Part shown: positions 61,559 through 64,000 of the stretch, one piece after another | How the letters are laid out: each line of letters begins with the position of its first letter | Position numbering within the stretch: position 1 is the stretch's first letter | From: Colletotrichum lupini | Taxonomy: Eukaryota > Ascomycota > Sordariomycetes > Glomerellales > Glomerellaceae | Direction: 5' to 3' | DNA length: 64,000 bases | Assembly: GCF_023278565.1 (NCBI RefSeq) | Contig: NC_064676.1 | Location: 1,054,001-1,118,000 of the forward strand | The notes under the pieces: model-generated | The model's database searches: none | What the model saw: the letters and a program-made list of their open reading frames with translations, nothing else | What the model was told of the DNA's origin: nothing | Position numbers and translations under genes: made by a program

Positions 61559-63073
61559 TCTTTGAAAGACCCTAGCCTCTTTGTCGAGAAGTCGTACATC
61601 AACGGTCAATGGACGTCGTCAGGTTCTGGTAAAACCTTTTAGGTCACCAACCCGGCAACAGAGGAGCTCATCGGGACATGTCCTGAGTCAACCATCGGCG
61701 ACCTCAACAATGCCATTGATGCCGCAGCCAAGGCATTCCCTGAATGGAAAGCATTATCCGGCCGTCAACGAAGCCGTATCATCGGGCGCATCTTCGACCT
61801 CTTAGTTGACAACCAAGCAGATCTCGGCAAGATCATCACCGCCGAGAATGGCAAAGCAAAAGCGGATGCCGAGGGCGAGGTGATGTTTGGAGCAAGCTTC
61901 TTCGAGTGGTACGGCGAAGAGGCCGCTCGGATCTACGGAGACGTCATTCCCCACAGCAACCCGACTTACAGGACCCGGGTTATCAAAGAACCTGTCGGCG
62001 TCTGTGGCTTGATCGTGCCTTGGAATTTTCCTCTAGCGATGGGCGCTCGCAAGGTGTCAGCAGCTCTTGCAGCTGGGTGCACCGTTGTCATGAAGTCTGA
62101 TGGACTTACACCGTTCTCTTCAAACGCGCTAGCTGTGCTTTGCGAGAGGGCTGGCGTACCTCCTGGAGTCTTCAACGTTGTCACTGCACTAGAAAACACA
62201 CCTCATCTTGGGCTTGCTCTATGTGAGTCAGACGTCGTGAAGAAGATATCTTTCACGGGCTCGACAAGAGTTGGCAAGTTGTTGATGCAGCAGTCAAGCA
62301 ACACCCTTAAGAAATTGAGCCTTGAGCTAGGAGGCAACGCGCCCTTCATCGTGTTTGATGATGCAGACATGGACATCGCAATTTCCAGCGTTCTTGTATC
62401 CAAGTTCAAGGTCACTGGCCAAACGTGCGTGTGCGCCAATCGGATTTTCGTGCAGGAGGGCATTTATGACAGGTTTAGTCAGAGGCTGGTGGAGGAAGTC
62501 AGAAAGTTCCGAGTTGGCAACGGCACAGACGCGTTGGTCACCCACGGACCCTTGACCAACGGCGTTGGCAAGGTTGAGCAGCATATCAAGGACGCCGTCG
62601 CCAAGAACGCAAAGATCTTGCTAGGCGGCAACCGATTACCATCAGCCGGCAAGAACTTTTATGAGCTCACCATCCTCGGAGACGTCGACGACTCGATGAC
62701 AGTGACACAAGAAGAGACGTTTGGTCCTCTTGCGGCTCTAACGAAGTTTTCAACTGAAAAAGAGGTCATTGAGAGGGCTAACAAGTCTGAAGTCGGACTG
62801 GCATCATATGTCATCACGAACGACCTAGCCAGGTCAACCCGAGTATCAGAGCTCCTAGAGTTCGGTATGGTTGCCATCAACACTGGTGTCATCTCAGATG
62901 CTTCTGCGCCGTAAGTAACCGTAATTCGAATCATCCATATATGAAATCTAACACTTACTAGGTTTGGAGGTGTCAAACATTCTGGCTTTGGCCGGGAAGG
63001 CAGCAAATATGGACTCGAGGATTACTTGACGATCAAGATGATCGTGACGGGCGGCATTAGCACGCGTCTATAG
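61559..63073 (+). pseudogene. succinate-semialdehyde dehydrogenase (SSADH), main body, broken
   Basis: Segments 61559-62910 and 62962-63073 (51-nt intron, GTAAGT...TACTAG) continue in phase from the six codons at 54620. The rebuilt length is 493 aa, normal for NAD(P)+-dependent SSADH of the GABA shunt, which oxidises succinate semialdehyde to succinate. Aldehyde dehydrogenase signatures are intact: IVPWNFPL, FTGSTRVGKLL, catalytic Glu262 in LELGG, and catalytic Cys296 in GQTCVCANR. The C-terminal block [21 protein letters not shown] completes the fold. Defects: copia element 2 sits after codon 6, and an in-frame TAG at 61640-61642 (codon 34, GKTF*VTNPATE) fits CAG to TAG by RIP. The usual KPxxLTP is KSDGLTP here. 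The rest is open, so the break is recent or limited. Whether another SSADH copy exists elsewhere cannot be seen. Confidence 0.85.
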
Positions 63074-63261
63074 TAGGTTGTGACAAGTTGAGTGTGAGTT
63101 TGACCGTCAAATGGACTGCACGCTGAGAGTCAATATGAAAGAGAGCCAAAGATTTTGACGTCGTTACAATGCCACTCATGACCATCCGGTCACATTCTCA
63201 ATTTTGTGTATCGCTAGAATAAATTTTCAATCCGCTTTTATGCTCGTTCCATCGCAGTCCC

Positions 63262-64000
63262 TCAAACAAGGTGCAGGGTTCCGTTGTTGTTTCCTATCCT
63301 CTCATCCAAGTTGACAGAGCTGCGCACCCACTGGCCGTTGCGGGACAGCTCGGCCTCGAGGACCTGGCCGCCCTGAACCAGACGGGCATCGCGCGCCGAG
63401 GCGCCGAAGTTGCCGCCGGAGTTTCCACCGCGGCCGGGGATCTGAAGGACCTGACCGGGCCAGATCTGGTCCGGGTTGGGGATGTTGTTGTGTCTCGCAA
63501 TCTCCTCGAATCCCACGTTGAATCTCGCAGCGATGTTGCGGAGGGTATCGCCCTGCTGAACGGTCACGGAAGAGTCACCACCACCGCCACCGCCAGAGGA
63601 CCAACGGAAGCTGCCGTGGTCGTTCTCGAGAATTCTGTTCAAGCTGATGGTACTGCTCTGCCACTCGCCATCACGGCGTTTGCAGGAGGCATGGAGGTTG
63701 TACTCTCCGTGGGCGTCGAGACGAATGTCTCTAGATGAGCCGGTGAAGCCACCGCCGTAGTTTCCACTGCGAGGCTTGTCGTCACCATGGCGATCGTCGT
63801 GGTGGCCGTGGTGATGGTCCTTGGGAGGAGAGTGAGGGCGATCGTGGTCATGCTTTTGGTCGTGCTCGTGCTTCTTCTCCTCGTCCCGCTTGTCCTTCCA
63901 GTCGGAAACACCATCTTGTAGCTTGTGTCCGGCGAAAGCTCCCGCAACAGCACCGATGAAAGTGCTGGTCTTACTGTGGCCGAAGTTACCGCCAACCTTG
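63262..64000 (-). CDS. CVNH-LysM lectin with glycine-zipper N-terminus (cut by window edge)
   Basis: 245 residues are visible on the minus strand, open to the window edge. The visible N-terminal end has a glycine-zipper-like helix (FIGAVAGAFAGHKLQDG, 14-30), then a charged His-rich linker (EKKHEHDQKHDHD and DHHHGHHDDRHGDD, 41-74). A cyanovirin-N homology half-domain spans about 83-133 (DIRLDAHGEYNLHASCKRRD). A LysM is inserted at about 143-189: VTVQQGDTLRNIAARFN, then IPNPDQIWPGQVLQIPG. The second CVNH half follows (198-245, ARLVQGGQVLEAELSRNGQW, ending LHLV). LysM splitting a CVNH fold is the type III CVNH arrangement described for fungi such as Magnaporthe. Mannose and N-acetylglucosamine polymers would be the ligands. 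No signal peptide is visible so far. The true start lies outside the window. Confidence 0.88.
   Translation of the reverse strand, partial: KVGGNFGHSKTSTFIGAVAGAFAGHKLQDGVSDWKDKRDEEKKHEHDQKHDHDRPHSPPKDHHHGHHDDRHGDDKPRSGNYGGGFTGSSRDIRLDAHGEYNLHASCKRRDGEWQSSTISLNRILENDHGSFRWSSGGGGGGDSSVTVQQGDTLRNIAARFNVGFEEIARHNNIPNPDQIWPGQVLQIPGRGGNSGGNFGASARDARLVQGGQVLEAELSRNGQWVRSSVNLDERIGNNNGTLHLV

Overview
The window looks like a chromosome segment of a filamentous ascomycete (Pezizomycotina, most likely Sordariomycetes). The evidence is short introns (about 50-75 nt) with GTAAGT-type donors and CTAAC/CTGAC-like branch sites, typical fungal gene families (cutinase, CYP, DHA-type MFS, F-box, CVNH-LysM), and three long tracts almost free of CpA/TpG and full of TpA, the signature of repeat-induced point mutation (RIP). 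Species cannot be fixed from the sequence alone.

Layout. 1-31 kb is ordinary gene space with wide intergenic gaps: the 5' part of a Vps9-type Rab5 GEF (-), a secreted cutinase (+), a Dnf3-like P4-ATPase flippase (+), a CYP7/8-like P450 (+), a DHA2-type MFS transporter (-), an RRM protein (+), an F-box protein (+), a seven-exon P450 (-) and a small glycine-rich protein (-). 31-63 kb is a disrupted compartment. Three RIP-mutated retrotransposons occupy about 21 kb, and each has landed in a different gene: a Ty1/copia element (32593-40210) splits a tail-membrane protein gene; a Tad-like LINE (43655-50149) sits on a splice donor of a GDSGG-motif membrane protein gene; a second Ty1/copia element (54638-61553) splits a succinate-semialdehyde dehydrogenase gene after codon 6. 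A 2OG-Fe(II) dioxygenase-like gene (-) between the last two elements is intact. The window ends inside a CVNH-LysM lectin gene (-).

For all three insertions the target-site duplication and the pre-insertion reading frame can be read directly. The two copia elements show reciprocal decay of RIP across their LTRs: the outer half of each LTR is nearly unmutated and the inner half is mutated. Single RIP-type stop codons also lie a short distance out in the flanking host genes. The first two disrupted genes were a head-to-head pair about 0.4-0.6 kb apart, and this pair is the best candidate here for an uncharacterised two-gene system.

All calls come from reading the sequence and from remembered family features. 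No database search was run. Exon boundaries were placed by splice consensus and reading-frame continuity.
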